Source of the DNA: a virus
DNA: 64,000 nucleotides
Direction: 5' to 3' (one strand)
Virus record (IMG/VR): IMGVR_UViG_3300031251_000002
Coordinates: 62,001 to 126,000 of that record
The notes under the pieces: generated by a model
The model's database searches: none
Told to the model about the DNA's origin: nothing
Seen by the model: the letters and a program-made list of their open reading frames with translations, nothing else
Shown here: positions 38,981 to 48,028 of the stretch, one piece after another
Layout: each line of letters begins with the position of its first letter
Numbering within the stretch: the stretch's first letter is position 1
Made by a program: the position numbers and the translations under genes

Positions 38981-41713
38981 ATGGCTGAACATGTTACCGA
39001 CCCCGGTGGCGATGCTCTTCGGTTTACCTTTGACGTAGCCGATAAGGCGACAGCCCGCCTAAAGACGATTGAGAAGTCTTTTGGCCATGCTGTCAGCGCG
39101 GTTTCTGGCCTTGAGACCCGGCTCAAGGGGTACGTCAAGGGGGTAGAGGAGTCTGTTGCCAAGTCAACATCCTCTATTCTCAACTTCGCTCGTCAGCACC
39201 TCGCCGCGGTCTCCAAGCTAAAGGCTGCACCACTGCTCGCCAATGTCATGAGCGATGCTCATGTGAAGCAGTTTGAGGCCCATGCTCGCGCTGCTGAGCG
39301 GGTGACTGAGGATTGGGTTGACCACCAGATCGAGTTAGTTCATGACGCGGCAGACAAGATTGTAGCCCGCCATGATGCTCTTCAGAAGCGACTAGAGGCG
39401 CGTCGGACCGCAACGCCGACTCCAACTGAGGAGGAGCCAAAGTCTGCTCCCGCTAAGGTAGCGAAAGCGGGCCTTCTGGCTACGGTTGGCAAGAACTTAG
39501 CGTCCGGTTTCGGGAGTGTATTCAAGGAAGGCATTCCCAACCCGGAGATGGTACAGACTGCCGTTCTCGGAGTAATCTCTGAGAAGGTCGGTGAACAGAC
39601 TCTGAAGTTCGATGACGCGCTTTCGAGGGTTCGACGGACGATTGGCCAGACGAATGCGGAGTACCGCCAATACCGGGACACGATTATCGAGGTCGGTCGT
39701 CGCAGCAGCGTTTCAACCGAAGACATGGTTGCTTTGGCTGATACGCTGGCCCATGTTGGCCGCTCGGCGGTTAACCTCTCTGGCACTGATGGTATCGGTG
39801 CGGCTACGGAAGCCTACGAGAAGTACAACAAGGCTGCTGGTTTCGATGAGGATCAGGCTCGCGGTCTCGTAGCGATGAACCTCCAGTATTTCGGCCAGAC
39901 CAAAGAGGGGCTGGAGCGGAATGAGGAGGCGTGGTCCGAGATCAGCAAGTACACGACTCTTACGCATGAAGAGATGTACGGGCTTATCGACGCCCAGAAA
40001 ATTTCGGTCGGCTTAGCCTCCCAGTACGGAACCTCTGTTGAGGATTCGACCAAGAATCTCATCAAGGGTGCTGATGTTTACAAGGATATGGGGAAGGCCC
40101 CCGCGCAGGCGGAGCGGGATCGGGCGCGTCTGGCTGCTCCGACCAACACTGCCGACATCCAGTATTCGCAACAGATTGCTGCGTTGATGCACACAACGCC
40201 TCAGGACATCCAGCACCGGGCGATGACTCGGACGCTGGACATGGGCGAGGTGGCTCAGGAACAGGCGCTCTTCCTCGCTAAGACAGTTCGTGAGCAGGGT
40301 CCATACGCCATGGCGGGGTTGGCCCAGTCCCACATGGGCGGTATCGAAGGCAACAGTGAAGCGCTGGAGGGCCAGCTATTTGCTGGCAACCGTCTTCAGG
40401 AGGCGCTTGAGAAAGGTCTAGCACAGGGCAAGACGCGGGCACAGGTTCTCGCGGAAGACCGCCAGATTCGTGGTCAAGCAGTTAGCACTCAACAGGCGCT
40501 CGTTGAAGGTGACAAGGGAAAGACGACGGCTGTCTACTCGGCCATTGACGAGATCAAGAAACCCTTCACGAAGGCAAACTGGTCATTCATCGAGGTCATG
40601 TCTGGACCGATGGATCTCGCCGGTCAGATGGCCGAGAAACTCGCTACCGGCCTACAGACGGGGATCGACTTTGTTGAGAAGTTCGGCACCGCGCTGAACG
40701 ATCTCATCACCCGCATGGAGGGTTGGGTTACCGAAAAGATTGGTGGCAAGACCGGTGAGGCAATCAACACCGGACTAGAGGTTCTCAAGGACAACAAGGT
40801 TGCGGCTGCTGGTCTTGGAGCTACGGCTCTCTGGAAGGTCGGCAAGGCTCTTCTGAAAAAGGGAATGACGACTGCGGTAACCGCTGGAGCGGAAGGCGCT
40901 GCCGGATCCACCGGGGCCGGGGTTGGTGGGCTTGGCGTCCTTCCATTCACGGCGGCTGTCGTTGGCGGGCTGGCAGTCAATCACTCGATAAAGCAGCTTG
41001 GTAAGTCACTAGAGGAAGACTACGAGATTGAGGGTCGCGGGACTTTGCGCGATGCAGAGACACGCGCAGGTGGGACGGTGGCCGAACTTCGCGCAAAACG
41101 TGCCGCAAAGTGGGGACTCACTGAACCCGCCACCGCAGTAGGAACCAATGAAGAGGGCGGAGCGCTCAGCAGTCCTGCCGCTGCGCCGTACCGGGCAGCG
41201 ATTGAGGCAGCGGCTCGGAAGTACGGGCTGAGTCCCGAGATTCAGGCTCGGCAGCTTGAGGCTGAGTCTCATTTCGATCCGAACGCGGTTGGCTTTGATG
41301 GCAAGAGTCTTGGTCTCGCGCAGTTCCGCAACGACCGGACAGGGCGCGACAACTCCAAGAAGTACGGTCTTGTAACAGAGGCTGACTTCCGCGATCCCAT
41401 CAAAAACATCGAAGCTAACGCTCACTACATGGCGGATCTGAAGAAGCGCTTTGGCGGCGATTACGCTAAGGCTCTCGTTGCCTACAACACCGGTCGAGGA
41501 GACATCAACAGCGAGTCTGGAACGAAGTATCTGGCAGCGGTTCTTGGAAAGCGCGGGTCGGCGCATGATCCGATGTTTACAGAAAGTCCGTCTCTCGTAT
41601 CGGCCATTCGTCAACAGACGACCGTTATCAAGCAGCTTAACGACACACTGACGACCAACCGGCACGATCCGAAAGCGCCCTTTAGGTCGCAGATTGCTAC
41701 GGGAGCCTCCTAA
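38981..41713 (+). CDS. Tape measure protein with C-terminal lytic transglycosylase domain
   Basis: A 910-residue protein. N-terminal coiled-coil segments (residues about 15-150), a long helical and Ala-rich centre, and a hydrophobic Gly/Ala stretch (about 605-680) are usual for tape measures. The C-terminal domain (about 733-840) is a soluble-lytic-transglycosylase fold: Y-G-L-S-P-E-I-Q-A-R-Q-L-E-A-E762-S-H-F, S-L-G-L-A-Q-F, and A-L-V-A-Y-N-T-G, with Glu762 the expected catalytic residue; it would cut peptidoglycan during entry. Tape length predicts a tail of roughly 135 nm if 0.15 nm per residue holds. Its stop overlaps the HNH start (TAATG). Confidence 0.92.
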   Translation: MAEHVTDPGGDALRFTFDVADKATARLKTIEKSFGHAVSAVSGLETRLKGYVKGVEESVAKSTSSILNFARQHLAAVSKLKAAPLLANVMSDAHVKQFEAHARAAERVTEDWVDHQIELVHDAADKIVARHDALQKRLEARRTATPTPTEEEPKSAPAKVAKAGLLATVGKNLASGFGSVFKEGIPNPEMVQTAVLGVISEKVGEQTLKFDDALSRVRRTIGQTNAEYRQYRDTIIEVGRRSSVSTEDMVALADTLAHVGRSAVNLSGTDGIGAATEAYEKYNKAAGFDEDQARGLVAMNLQYFGQTKEGLERNEEAWSEISKYTTLTHEEMYGLIDAQKISVGLASQYGTSVEDSTKNLIKGADVYKDMGKAPAQAERDRARLAAPTNTADIQYSQQIAALMHTTPQDIQHRAMTRTLDMGEVAQEQALFLAKTVREQGPYAMAGLAQSHMGGIEGNSEALEGQLFAGNRLQEALEKGLAQGKTRAQVLAEDRQIRGQAVSTQQALVEGDKGKTTAVYSAIDEIKKPFTKANWSFIEVMSGPMDLAGQMAEKLATGLQTGIDFVEKFGTALNDLITRMEGWVTEKIGGKTGEAINTGLEVLKDNKVAAAGLGATALWKVGKALLKKGMTTAVTAGAEGAAGSTGAGVGGLGVLPFTAAVVGGLAVNHSIKQLGKSLEEDYEIEGRGTLRDAETRAGGTVAELRAKRAAKWGLTEPATAVGTNEEGGALSSPAAAPYRAAIEAAARKYGLSPEIQARQLEAESHFDPNAVGFDGKSLGLAQFRNDRTGRDNSKKYGLVTEADFRDPIKNIEANAHYMADLKKRFGGDYAKALVAYNTGRGDINSESGTKYLAAVLGKRGSAHDPMFTESPSLVSAIRQQTTVIKQLNDTLTTNRHDPKAPFRSQIATGAS

Positions 41714-42195
41714 TGGCTAGAACTGAAGCGATGCTTCGCGCCGAGCGAAAGTATCATGCGAAAAATAGATCGAAGCGTAATGCTGAAAGTCAAAAGTATA
41801 TGAAAGCCCGTCCTGAGTACGCCAAGAAGAAAATGGCGGAATGGAAGGATGCCAATCCAGACTACTTCCATGCGGTTCAACGTCAACCCAAACATCGCTA
41901 TAGGCGGCTTATTCATGCCGCTAAAAATCGTAACCTGTCGTTTAGCCTAACATTTGAGCAGTATCTTTGTTTTACTGCGCGGCCATGCACCTACTGCGGC
42001 TTCAAGTTTGAAACCGCTGGTAGTGGCTTGGACCGGATAGATAACAGCAAGGGGTACGAAAACGACAATGTAACTTCCTGCTGTAAAGAGTGTAACTGGG
42101 CGCGTGGAGCTAGTTTCACCGCCGAAGAGATGCGATCTGTTCTTGGCCCTGCCATCAAACAGGTTAAAGAAGCAAGACAGGCTGGTGCGTCATAG
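41713..42195 (+). CDS. HNH homing endonuclease inserted at a gene start
   Basis: A 160-residue protein. A basic N-terminus (R-K-Y-H-A-K-N-R-S-K-R-N) is followed by the HNH core: C-T-Y-C-G-F, then G-L-D-R-I-D-N-S-K-G-Y-E-N-D-N-V-T-S-C-C-K-E-C-N-W-A, a common phage HNH type. Its ATG is also the place where the next structural gene should start. It fills the whole space between tape measure and the next gene, leaving no room for an intron. Codon and base use look more A/T-rich than its neighbours, in keeping with transfer. Confidence 0.88.
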   Translation: MARTEAMLRAERKYHAKNRSKRNAESQKYMKARPEYAKKKMAEWKDANPDYFHAVQRQPKHRYRRLIHAAKNRNLSFSLTFEQYLCFTARPCTYCGFKFETAGSGLDRIDNSKGYENDNVTSCCKECNWARGASFTAEEMRSVLGPAIKQVKEARQAGAS

Positions 42196-42233
42196 CTTAC
42201 TTCGACCGGCCTTTTAACAGCTTCATCTACGAC

Positions 42234-42701
42234 ATGGTAGATGGCAGCAGGATCTTCTTCCAGTTCATGCCGGAAGACATCAGTGACACGAAGCAGGCGA
42301 CCTACACCGATTACCCGATCATCGGGCGGTCGATTCCATTGAAGGCATACGAGGCTTCTCAGTCACGCATCATTACGTTGACGCTGAGTTTCTTCACCAT
42401 GCCGGTCGAGGCTGAGTTTGCGCCGGATCCTTTCATCATCAAGACATGGATGGACAAGCTCCGTTCGTTCACGTACCCCGATTACTCGCAGGGCGGGGTT
42501 AAGCCTCCGCATACGTTCATCATCAATATCGGCGGCTTCATCGCCATGGAAGCGGTGATGACGCAATACACGCTGAGTTACCCCTTCAAGGTCTGGACGC
42601 CGGGGATGATGCTTCCGTATGGCAGCACCATCAACCTGACCATGGCTGAGGTTCGGGACATTCCGCTCTCGACCGAAGAAGTAACGGCGGGGGCACAGTG
42701 A
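42234..42701 (+). CDS. Tube-cap/CIS-tube-like baseplate protein; original start lost
   Basis: 155 residues from ATG 42234, but the frame upstream to 42192 encodes A-Y-F-D-R-P-F-N-S-F-I-Y-D, which looks like real protein. The natural start would be ATG-GCT-TAC; here the codon is ATA (42192-42194), so initiation is either at ATA or at the internal ATG, which lacks a ribosome-binding site. Pattern: P-E-D-I-S-D-T-K-Q ... S-R-I-I-T-L-T-L-S-F-F ... K-L-R-S-F-T-Y-P-D-Y ... K-P-P-H-T-F-I-I-N-I-G, as in tube-cap proteins (Afp7/Pvc7-type N-terminal domain). It probably caps the tube at the baseplate. Confidence 0.7.
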   Translation: MVDGSRIFFQFMPEDISDTKQATYTDYPIIGRSIPLKAYEASQSRIITLTLSFFTMPVEAEFAPDPFIIKTWMDKLRSFTYPDYSQGGVKPPHTFIINIGGFIAMEAVMTQYTLSYPFKVWTPGMMLPYGSTINLTMAEVRDIPLSTEEVTAGAQ

Positions 42702-43051
42702 TCAAGACAAGCGAACTAACGCCGGTCTCCACGAAGGATGCGAAGATCCTTCAGCGGGACTTCTCTCGCTTCCGGGCGCAGACACTTTACCGCAACACGG
42801 ATGGTCGCCTGTACTACGGCACCTTCAGCGCTCCGGACTTCCCTCAGGGGGCAAAGGATGTCTACCACACGGTAGTCGAAGGGCAAGATCAGCGGCTTGA
42901 TCTGATCTCGTACTACTACTACCACACGGCTGAGTTGTGGTGGGTCATTGCGCTGGCTAACAACATCCTGTCGCCGTTCGATGACATTCACATCGGTGAT
43001 CTGTTGCGAGTCCCGGACTTCAGCACTGTCATTGATGTCGTGGTGGTGTAG
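42698..43051 (+). CDS. gp53/LysM-like baseplate wedge protein
   Basis: A 117-residue protein with GTG overlapping the previous stop. Its core reads D-V-Y-H-T-V-V-E-G-Q-D-Q-R-L-D-L-I-S-Y-Y-Y-Y-H-T-A-E-L-W-W-V-I-A-L-A-N-N-I ... I-H-I-G-D-L-L-R-V-P, the LysM-like fold of T4 gp53 and Pvc7-type proteins that staple the baseplate around the tube. The next gene overlaps by one base (TAGTG). Confidence 0.85.
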   Translation: MIKTSELTPVSTKDAKILQRDFSRFRAQTLYRNTDGRLYYGTFSAPDFPQGAKDVYHTVVEGQDQRLDLISYYYYHTAELWWVIALANNILSPFDDIHIGDLLRVPDFSTVIDVVVV

Positions 43052-44343
43052 TGGCTCTCACACCGACTGATTACGCTCCTAACCCAAACGTTCCGTTCTT
43101 CAGCTTCAATGTTGGAGGTACGGACTTTGCGGATGAGGATCGCCCGCAGCACCTGATGAGGTTCCAGATCACCATGAACACCAACACCATGGGGATGTGG
43201 ACAGCCGTGTTTCTGGACCCAGAGTACACGACTATCGAGAAGACGCTGCTCGATAACTTCGACAAACCCATCACTATTCAGTGGGGTTGGCAGCATCCTA
43301 GCTCCCTCCGCTCGCCACAATTCAAGGTTTGGATCTCTGATTTCCAGCCACGCTTTGTGATGGGTGGATCTGAGGTAACGATCAGCGGGTTTACGTTTGA
43401 GTACGCGAAGGGGGCAACACAGGACTCTCGCGTGTACCCGGACACCGTGACCTACGGAAGCCACAAGGACTCGATGACGATCTCCGATATCGTCAACGAC
43501 ATCTGCACCCGGAATGACTGGAAGGCCGACATCCTAGGAACGAAGCCGATTCCGGCTTTCACCGCGCTAGACTCGACGGACCTTCTTGGGGCCAAGTTTG
43601 TCCAGAACGGTTCGGATTTTGACTTCATCCAGTCGGTTCTCGCTCCCGCTGCTGTCTCGGAGCAAGATCACGGGGACTACTACACCTTCTTTGATCCGTA
43701 CACCAGCACGTTGTCCTTCAAACCACGCACCAAGACCGACCCGGTTCAGACTCTGATCTTCATTCAGGACAAGATGAATGAGATTACTAACCTTCAGCCA
43801 GACATTCTGATTGGTCTGTGGGTTGGACTAGTGGCCGCAAAGACGACCGCTCACGGACAGGCCCCAGAGAAGTCTGGTGATCTGCCGTGCGGGGTGTTCG
43901 ACCTTCCCCCAAACACGCAAGCCGACACAGCAACCCAGTATGACGGAAGCAAGACCGGTAGTTGTCCGGAGGACATGCAGAACAAGCTCAAGGATCCATA
44001 CTCTTGCGCGGCTGAGGTGGGCTACGCCCCGGCGGCGTCCAAAGAGATGCTGGAGAACCGGCAGAAGGCGGTTTGGAATGCCGGGGTGCAGTGCGCTGGT
44101 ACGCAGGTTCAGGTAACCATCGTTGGCCATCCCGGAACGGACACGATTAAGTATCTGCCGATGCAGACCGTGGATCTCAGCGTGACCTCACCGCCACCCG
44201 ATAAGCTGCCGTCTTACCTGAACGGCAACTACATGATCGTTGGAGTAACGCATCTGATTGATCAGCATGGCTACAAAACACAGTTGACTCTTACTAAGAA
44301 CGCTTTCGATACAGTCGGCAACCTAGAGGTTACGAACGGCTAA
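43051..44343 (+). CDS. Baseplate hub protein (gp27 / gpD-like)
   Basis: A 430-residue protein starting with GTG. Position (just before the spike) and patterns such as V-W-I-S-D-F-Q-P-R-F ... S-E-V-T-I-S-G-F-T-F-E-Y ... I-S-D-I-V-N-D-I-C ... G-S-D-F-D-F-I-Q-S-V-L ... Y-Y-T-F-F-D, and a late L-N-G-N-Y-M-I-V-G-V-T-H-L-I-D ... Y-K-T-Q-L-T-L-T-K-N-A-F match hub proteins of the gp27/late-control-D family. It links tube and spike. A Cys-containing middle section (residues 285-350) is probably a linker insertion. Overlaps the spike gene by one base. Confidence 0.85.
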   Translation: MALTPTDYAPNPNVPFFSFNVGGTDFADEDRPQHLMRFQITMNTNTMGMWTAVFLDPEYTTIEKTLLDNFDKPITIQWGWQHPSSLRSPQFKVWISDFQPRFVMGGSEVTISGFTFEYAKGATQDSRVYPDTVTYGSHKDSMTISDIVNDICTRNDWKADILGTKPIPAFTALDSTDLLGAKFVQNGSDFDFIQSVLAPAAVSEQDHGDYYTFFDPYTSTLSFKPRTKTDPVQTLIFIQDKMNEITNLQPDILIGLWVGLVAAKTTAHGQAPEKSGDLPCGVFDLPPNTQADTATQYDGSKTGSCPEDMQNKLKDPYSCAAEVGYAPAASKEMLENRQKAVWNAGVQCAGTQVQVTIVGHPGTDTIKYLPMQTVDLSVTSPPPDKLPSYLNGNYMIVGVTHLIDQHGYKTQLTLTKNAFDTVGNLEVTNG

Positions 44344-46733
44344 TGCTGCGCGACAACGAACATCCTGATAAGTACACCCAGCAGTCGGGTGTCTGGTCAG
44401 GTATCTATCGTGGGGTTGTTGAGTACATCAACGATCCCTTGATGCAGAACCGGATCAAGGTCCGTGTTCCAGCGATCAACAAGACGGTTGACGTAGTTTC
44501 TACGGAAGCTCTGCCGTGGGCCGTCCTCATGACTTCCTTCGGAGGCGCGGGTGGCTTTGGAATCGTCGCCGTCCCGCCGGTTGGTTCAACCGTGTTCGTT
44601 GAGTACGAGGGTGGCAACCCGGCCTACCCGGTAGTTGTGGGAACGTGGTTCGGCGTTCCGAGCATTCCGCAGCCGATGGGCCGTATCAACGAGCAGCCCA
44701 AGGGCAAGATTTCGATGTCCCCGGACGAGTCCTCACCGTGGCATACCGAGCCGGGACCAGAGATTCCCGATGATTCCCAGCGTCGAGCTAACCTAGCGCC
44801 TGAAAACTACGTGTTCAAAACGCCTAAAGGCCATACGTTGATCATGGAAGACCGGGACGAGGCCGAATACTTTGCGATCATAGATCGGGCAGGCCAGACG
44901 CTGCTGTTTGAGAGCGAGGTTCTGGAGAGCGAGAACATTGACAACGCCGCTCGCCGTGGGCTGAAACGGGCTAGCGAGAACGACGGTTTGGACGTTCCCA
45001 GCCAGATGCTGGGATCCTCGTCCAAGATCGAGATTACGGATGCGGCAGGGAACACGGTCCGTCTGTACGCCAAGAAGGACTCCGAACGGGTAATCCTGAC
45101 CTCCGTAACCGATGAAAATACCCTAATTTTCGATCTGAGGGCCGCTGACGGCACTATCGACCTTCGGGGGGACTCCACAGAGGGGGAAACCCGTATCGGG
45201 CTTGATGCGGTCACTGGCAGCGCCTTCATGCGCTCCCGGACAGGGAACGAGCTTCGGGTGGACTCCCATGGTGGCGTTTCGATCAAATCTGACACTCTGA
45301 CAGTCGAGGGCGACCTGTCCGTGAGCGGGGCCGTTTCCGCTGCCGGGGGTGTTACCTCTTCGGGAGCGCAGGGTGGCTCGCCGGGTAGCTTCAACCCCAT
45401 CGCTATGCCTATTCCGCCTCCGGGACCGCCTCCTCCGGGTGAAGCGGACATCGAAGCCATCATCACGGAGCGCTATCGGTTTGAGGATACGGTCAACGAG
45501 GAGGGCTATGTCCTACCGCTCGACTACACCGTGTTCTTTCACACGCCGCACTTCACGTTAGAAAACCCGCCGGTTGTCCTGTCACGGAATGGCGTGACAC
45601 AGGCTTTCAACCACAGCGCGACGATGTTCACTGATTTCAACGGTAACCTGTTCGATACGCAGGGTGCGTCAGTCGTGGATCCCCAGACCGGACCGGGAAC
45701 CGGGTTGCGGATCGAGTGGTACAACGACGATACGTTTACGCTGCTGGCGGAAATTGATCTCATCGGACCGGTTAACTACAGCTTTGCCTCTCCTCCATAT
45801 CCGGTTACTGGAATCACCTCGGATGTGTGGTCCGCCCGCCTGACAGGTTTCGTGAAGCCGCAGTATCAGGAGACGTATACGATCACCGCGACGGCAGGAG
45901 CCAACGATCTGGTTCGGATCTGGATCGACGGTGTTGAGCTTGCCCTGTCCTCGGGGCCGGTGTTTGTCGGCACCTTTATTGCGCCGGATTCTGGCGTCAA
46001 GCTGCCCATCAAAGTCGAGCATCGCAACGTGAGCGGAACCGGTGCCCTTCTACTTCAGTGGCAAAGCACCAGCTTGGCGCTGGAGACAATCCCTCTCCTC
46101 CGGATGTACACAGAGGGCAGTTCGGAGACAGTCGTTCGTGACCCGGCCTTCGGCTACTCGTTTGACGGGACCGACTGCTGGGTTGGCGCATTCCCCGGTT
46201 ACCACGACGTTCAGATTGGCCATCTTGTGGTTGGCGTCAGCACGGGCTATACCCGAGATCCGACGTACTTCCCAAACGATACGCAGATCAGCTACAACCC
46301 GATTTCAAACACCTACCTTGGTGTCGAGCGCCTGAACCATAACGACGGGACGCAGGATCCAAACTGGACGCTGGTCCTTCGTGGTGGTGCGCTGTTCACG
46401 ATCATCGCTACGAACGCGGCCTCCTTCTTCGGAGCCAACTCGGCGGCATTGGAGGTCTACGTCTCCAACGATCCAGACGGGTCATTCTGGGTGAGCTTGC
46501 CTTCGGCTGGCGCGTTGTGGAATATCTCACCGACCGACGCCTCTGTGATTAGCGAGGTGATCATTGGCTCTACGCTTGCAGCCAAGCGGTTGCAGATGAC
46601 GCCGCTCGACACGCAGTATTACCTGCTTACCGACAACCAGCACATCCGGACGACGAAGCGGATGTCAGTAGACGAGTTCTTTGATGTGACATACGCCATC
46701 AAAGTAGGAACGGCGACAGGGGTTATCTCATGA
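44343..46733 (+). CDS. Central spike protein (gp5/VgrG-like) with PA14 domain
   Basis: A 796-residue protein. Residues about 15-115 are the gp5 OB-fold (W-S-G-I-Y-R-G-V-V-E-Y-I-N-D-P ... R-I-K-V-R-V-P ... V-G-S-T-V-F-V-E-Y-E-G-G-N-P-A-Y-P-V-V-V-G). Residues 220-345 form the repetitive beta-helix needle (I-E-I-T-D-A-A-G-N-T ... V-S-I-K-S-D-T-L-T-V-E-G-D). After a Pro-rich linker, residues about 450-585 look like a PA14 domain (G-L-R-I-E-W-Y-N ... Y-T-I-T-A-T-A-G-A-N-D-L-V-R-I-W-I-D-G ... V-E-H-R-N), a carbohydrate-binding fold. No lysozyme domain, unlike T4 gp5. The last 200 residues are a further beta-rich domain. Confidence 0.85.
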   Translation: MLRDNEHPDKYTQQSGVWSGIYRGVVEYINDPLMQNRIKVRVPAINKTVDVVSTEALPWAVLMTSFGGAGGFGIVAVPPVGSTVFVEYEGGNPAYPVVVGTWFGVPSIPQPMGRINEQPKGKISMSPDESSPWHTEPGPEIPDDSQRRANLAPENYVFKTPKGHTLIMEDRDEAEYFAIIDRAGQTLLFESEVLESENIDNAARRGLKRASENDGLDVPSQMLGSSSKIEITDAAGNTVRLYAKKDSERVILTSVTDENTLIFDLRAADGTIDLRGDSTEGETRIGLDAVTGSAFMRSRTGNELRVDSHGGVSIKSDTLTVEGDLSVSGAVSAAGGVTSSGAQGGSPGSFNPIAMPIPPPGPPPPGEADIEAIITERYRFEDTVNEEGYVLPLDYTVFFHTPHFTLENPPVVLSRNGVTQAFNHSATMFTDFNGNLFDTQGASVVDPQTGPGTGLRIEWYNDDTFTLLAEIDLIGPVNYSFASPPYPVTGITSDVWSARLTGFVKPQYQETYTITATAGANDLVRIWIDGVELALSSGPVFVGTFIAPDSGVKLPIKVEHRNVSGTGALLLQWQSTSLALETIPLLRMYTEGSSETVVRDPAFGYSFDGTDCWVGAFPGYHDVQIGHLVVGVSTGYTRDPTYFPNDTQISYNPISNTYLGVERLNHNDGTQDPNWTLVLRGGALFTIIATNAASFFGANSAALEVYVSNDPDGSFWVSLPSAGALWNISPTDASVISEVIIGSTLAAKRLQMTPLDTQYYLLTDNQHIRTTKRMSVDEFFDVTYAIKVGTATGVIS

Positions 46734-48028
46734 GTAACGCGATTTTTGGCGAGCGGGCAGACCAGCACCGGCTCTACCCCCACGGCGGGGTGGTCAGCGT
46801 TGGCGCAGCCAGCTTTTTCGGTGTCGCCCCGTACTTTGGAGATACCGCGCCTCCGAACCCGTTTGAGGGAATGCTGTGGATCGACTCAGCCGCTCGGGCG
46901 TCCTCCCCGGTTGATGGGGATCCACCGTACGAGTTGTTCCGTTGGAATTCTGTGCGAGCAGCGTGGGAGCTTGTTGGCTACATTCCCTTCGCCGGTCTTG
47001 GTGCAGGCCACTCAACCGGTCTTGTGCCCGATCCCGGAGACGGCACTGGTGGTGCCCTCGCAACCGACTACCTCGCTAGAGATGCGACATGGAAGCCCAT
47101 TCCCGGTGGAGGCGGCGGGGGCAGCAACGAGCCACTGGTGTTCGGCACGTTCACCAACACGGCGACGGTCTCCGTGGCGAGTACCTCCTACCCGGCTGTT
47201 CCGGGAGACGATCACACATCTAACTACTTCGGCACTTTGGTGAAGATGGCGTCAAGCGGATCAAATGTCACCTTCATGTCCAATTTGGACGGTGCGTCCA
47301 TCGGCCATTTGGCTGACGGTGATTTCGTCGTGATTGCAACTGGACCTTATGCCGGTTGCATCCTTCCGAAAGAGACTGGCTGGTACTACATCACCGGACA
47401 CTTACGGTGGGCCAACCAATCGGATTCCAGCTATCGAATGACTGGCATCGGTTGGACCAGTGAAGCAACCTATCAGCCCATCGGTCTTGCTGGTGGCGTG
47501 GGTGTTTTCAGTGTTGTTGTCACAGCCGCTGGCACGGGTTATACAGACGGTGACGCGCTTTCATTCTCTGGCGGTGGTGGTTCTAGTCTTTCAGCCACCA
47601 TCATCACAGACGGAGCGGGGCACATTGTCGGCATCAAGGTTACCGACATTGGTACTGGGTATACGTCTATCCCCACGATTGCCCCGGTCGGTGGTGGAAC
47701 TGGCGGAGCGCTGCACGGTGTCATTCCAGTTGCGCTGTCCTCTCTGTCAATCCTGATCAACGAAGACTTACGCCCTGCGGTTAACGGAACACCGACACAG
47801 GGGACTACCAACCGCCTCTGGTATCTGCCGGGTTACAACGATAACTCCGGTGCTGGCGGGACTCCGATTTGGCTTGTGGCCGCGCAGGGTTCCGGAGGAT
47901 CCATTACCGTTCCAGCGCCACGCGGAGCCGGTGCATTGCCGTTGAATGATTACTATGGGGCCTTGTCGTTGTTCAAGATCAACGTTGATCCTATTGGACC
48001 GCCGTGGGTTCCGGGACTTCCTGAATGA
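46730..48028 (+). CDS. Fibre-like baseplate protein
   Basis: A 432-residue protein with an ATGA overlap. Residues 1-90 are unique; a short W-x-P-I-P-G-G-G-G-G-G-S linker at about 124-131 separates the next part. A repeat (V-V-V-T-A-A-G-T-G-Y-T-D-G-D-A-L-S-F-S-G-G-G; V-T-D-I-G-T-G-Y-T-S-I-P-T-I) appears near residues 263-325 and is a common fibre module. No enzyme motif is seen. It is probably attached near the spike and serves in surface contact. Confidence 0.6.
   Translation: MSNAIFGERADQHRLYPHGGVVSVGAASFFGVAPYFGDTAPPNPFEGMLWIDSAARASSPVDGDPPYELFRWNSVRAAWELVGYIPFAGLGAGHSTGLVPDPGDGTGGALATDYLARDATWKPIPGGGGGGSNEPLVFGTFTNTATVSVASTSYPAVPGDDHTSNYFGTLVKMASSGSNVTFMSNLDGASIGHLADGDFVVIATGPYAGCILPKETGWYYITGHLRWANQSDSSYRMTGIGWTSEATYQPIGLAGGVGVFSVVVTAAGTGYTDGDALSFSGGGGSSLSATIITDGAGHIVGIKVTDIGTGYTSIPTIAPVGGGTGGALHGVIPVALSSLSILINEDLRPAVNGTPTQGTTNRLWYLPGYNDNSGAGGTPIWLVAAQGSGGSITVPAPRGAGALPLNDYYGALSLFKINVDPIGPPWVPGLPE

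Noticed and set aside
41713-42195. Group I intron or intein around the third HNH gene
   Set aside because: The gene fills the whole insertion, possible 5' and 3' junctions do not fit U/G splice rules, and no protein splicing motifs are present.
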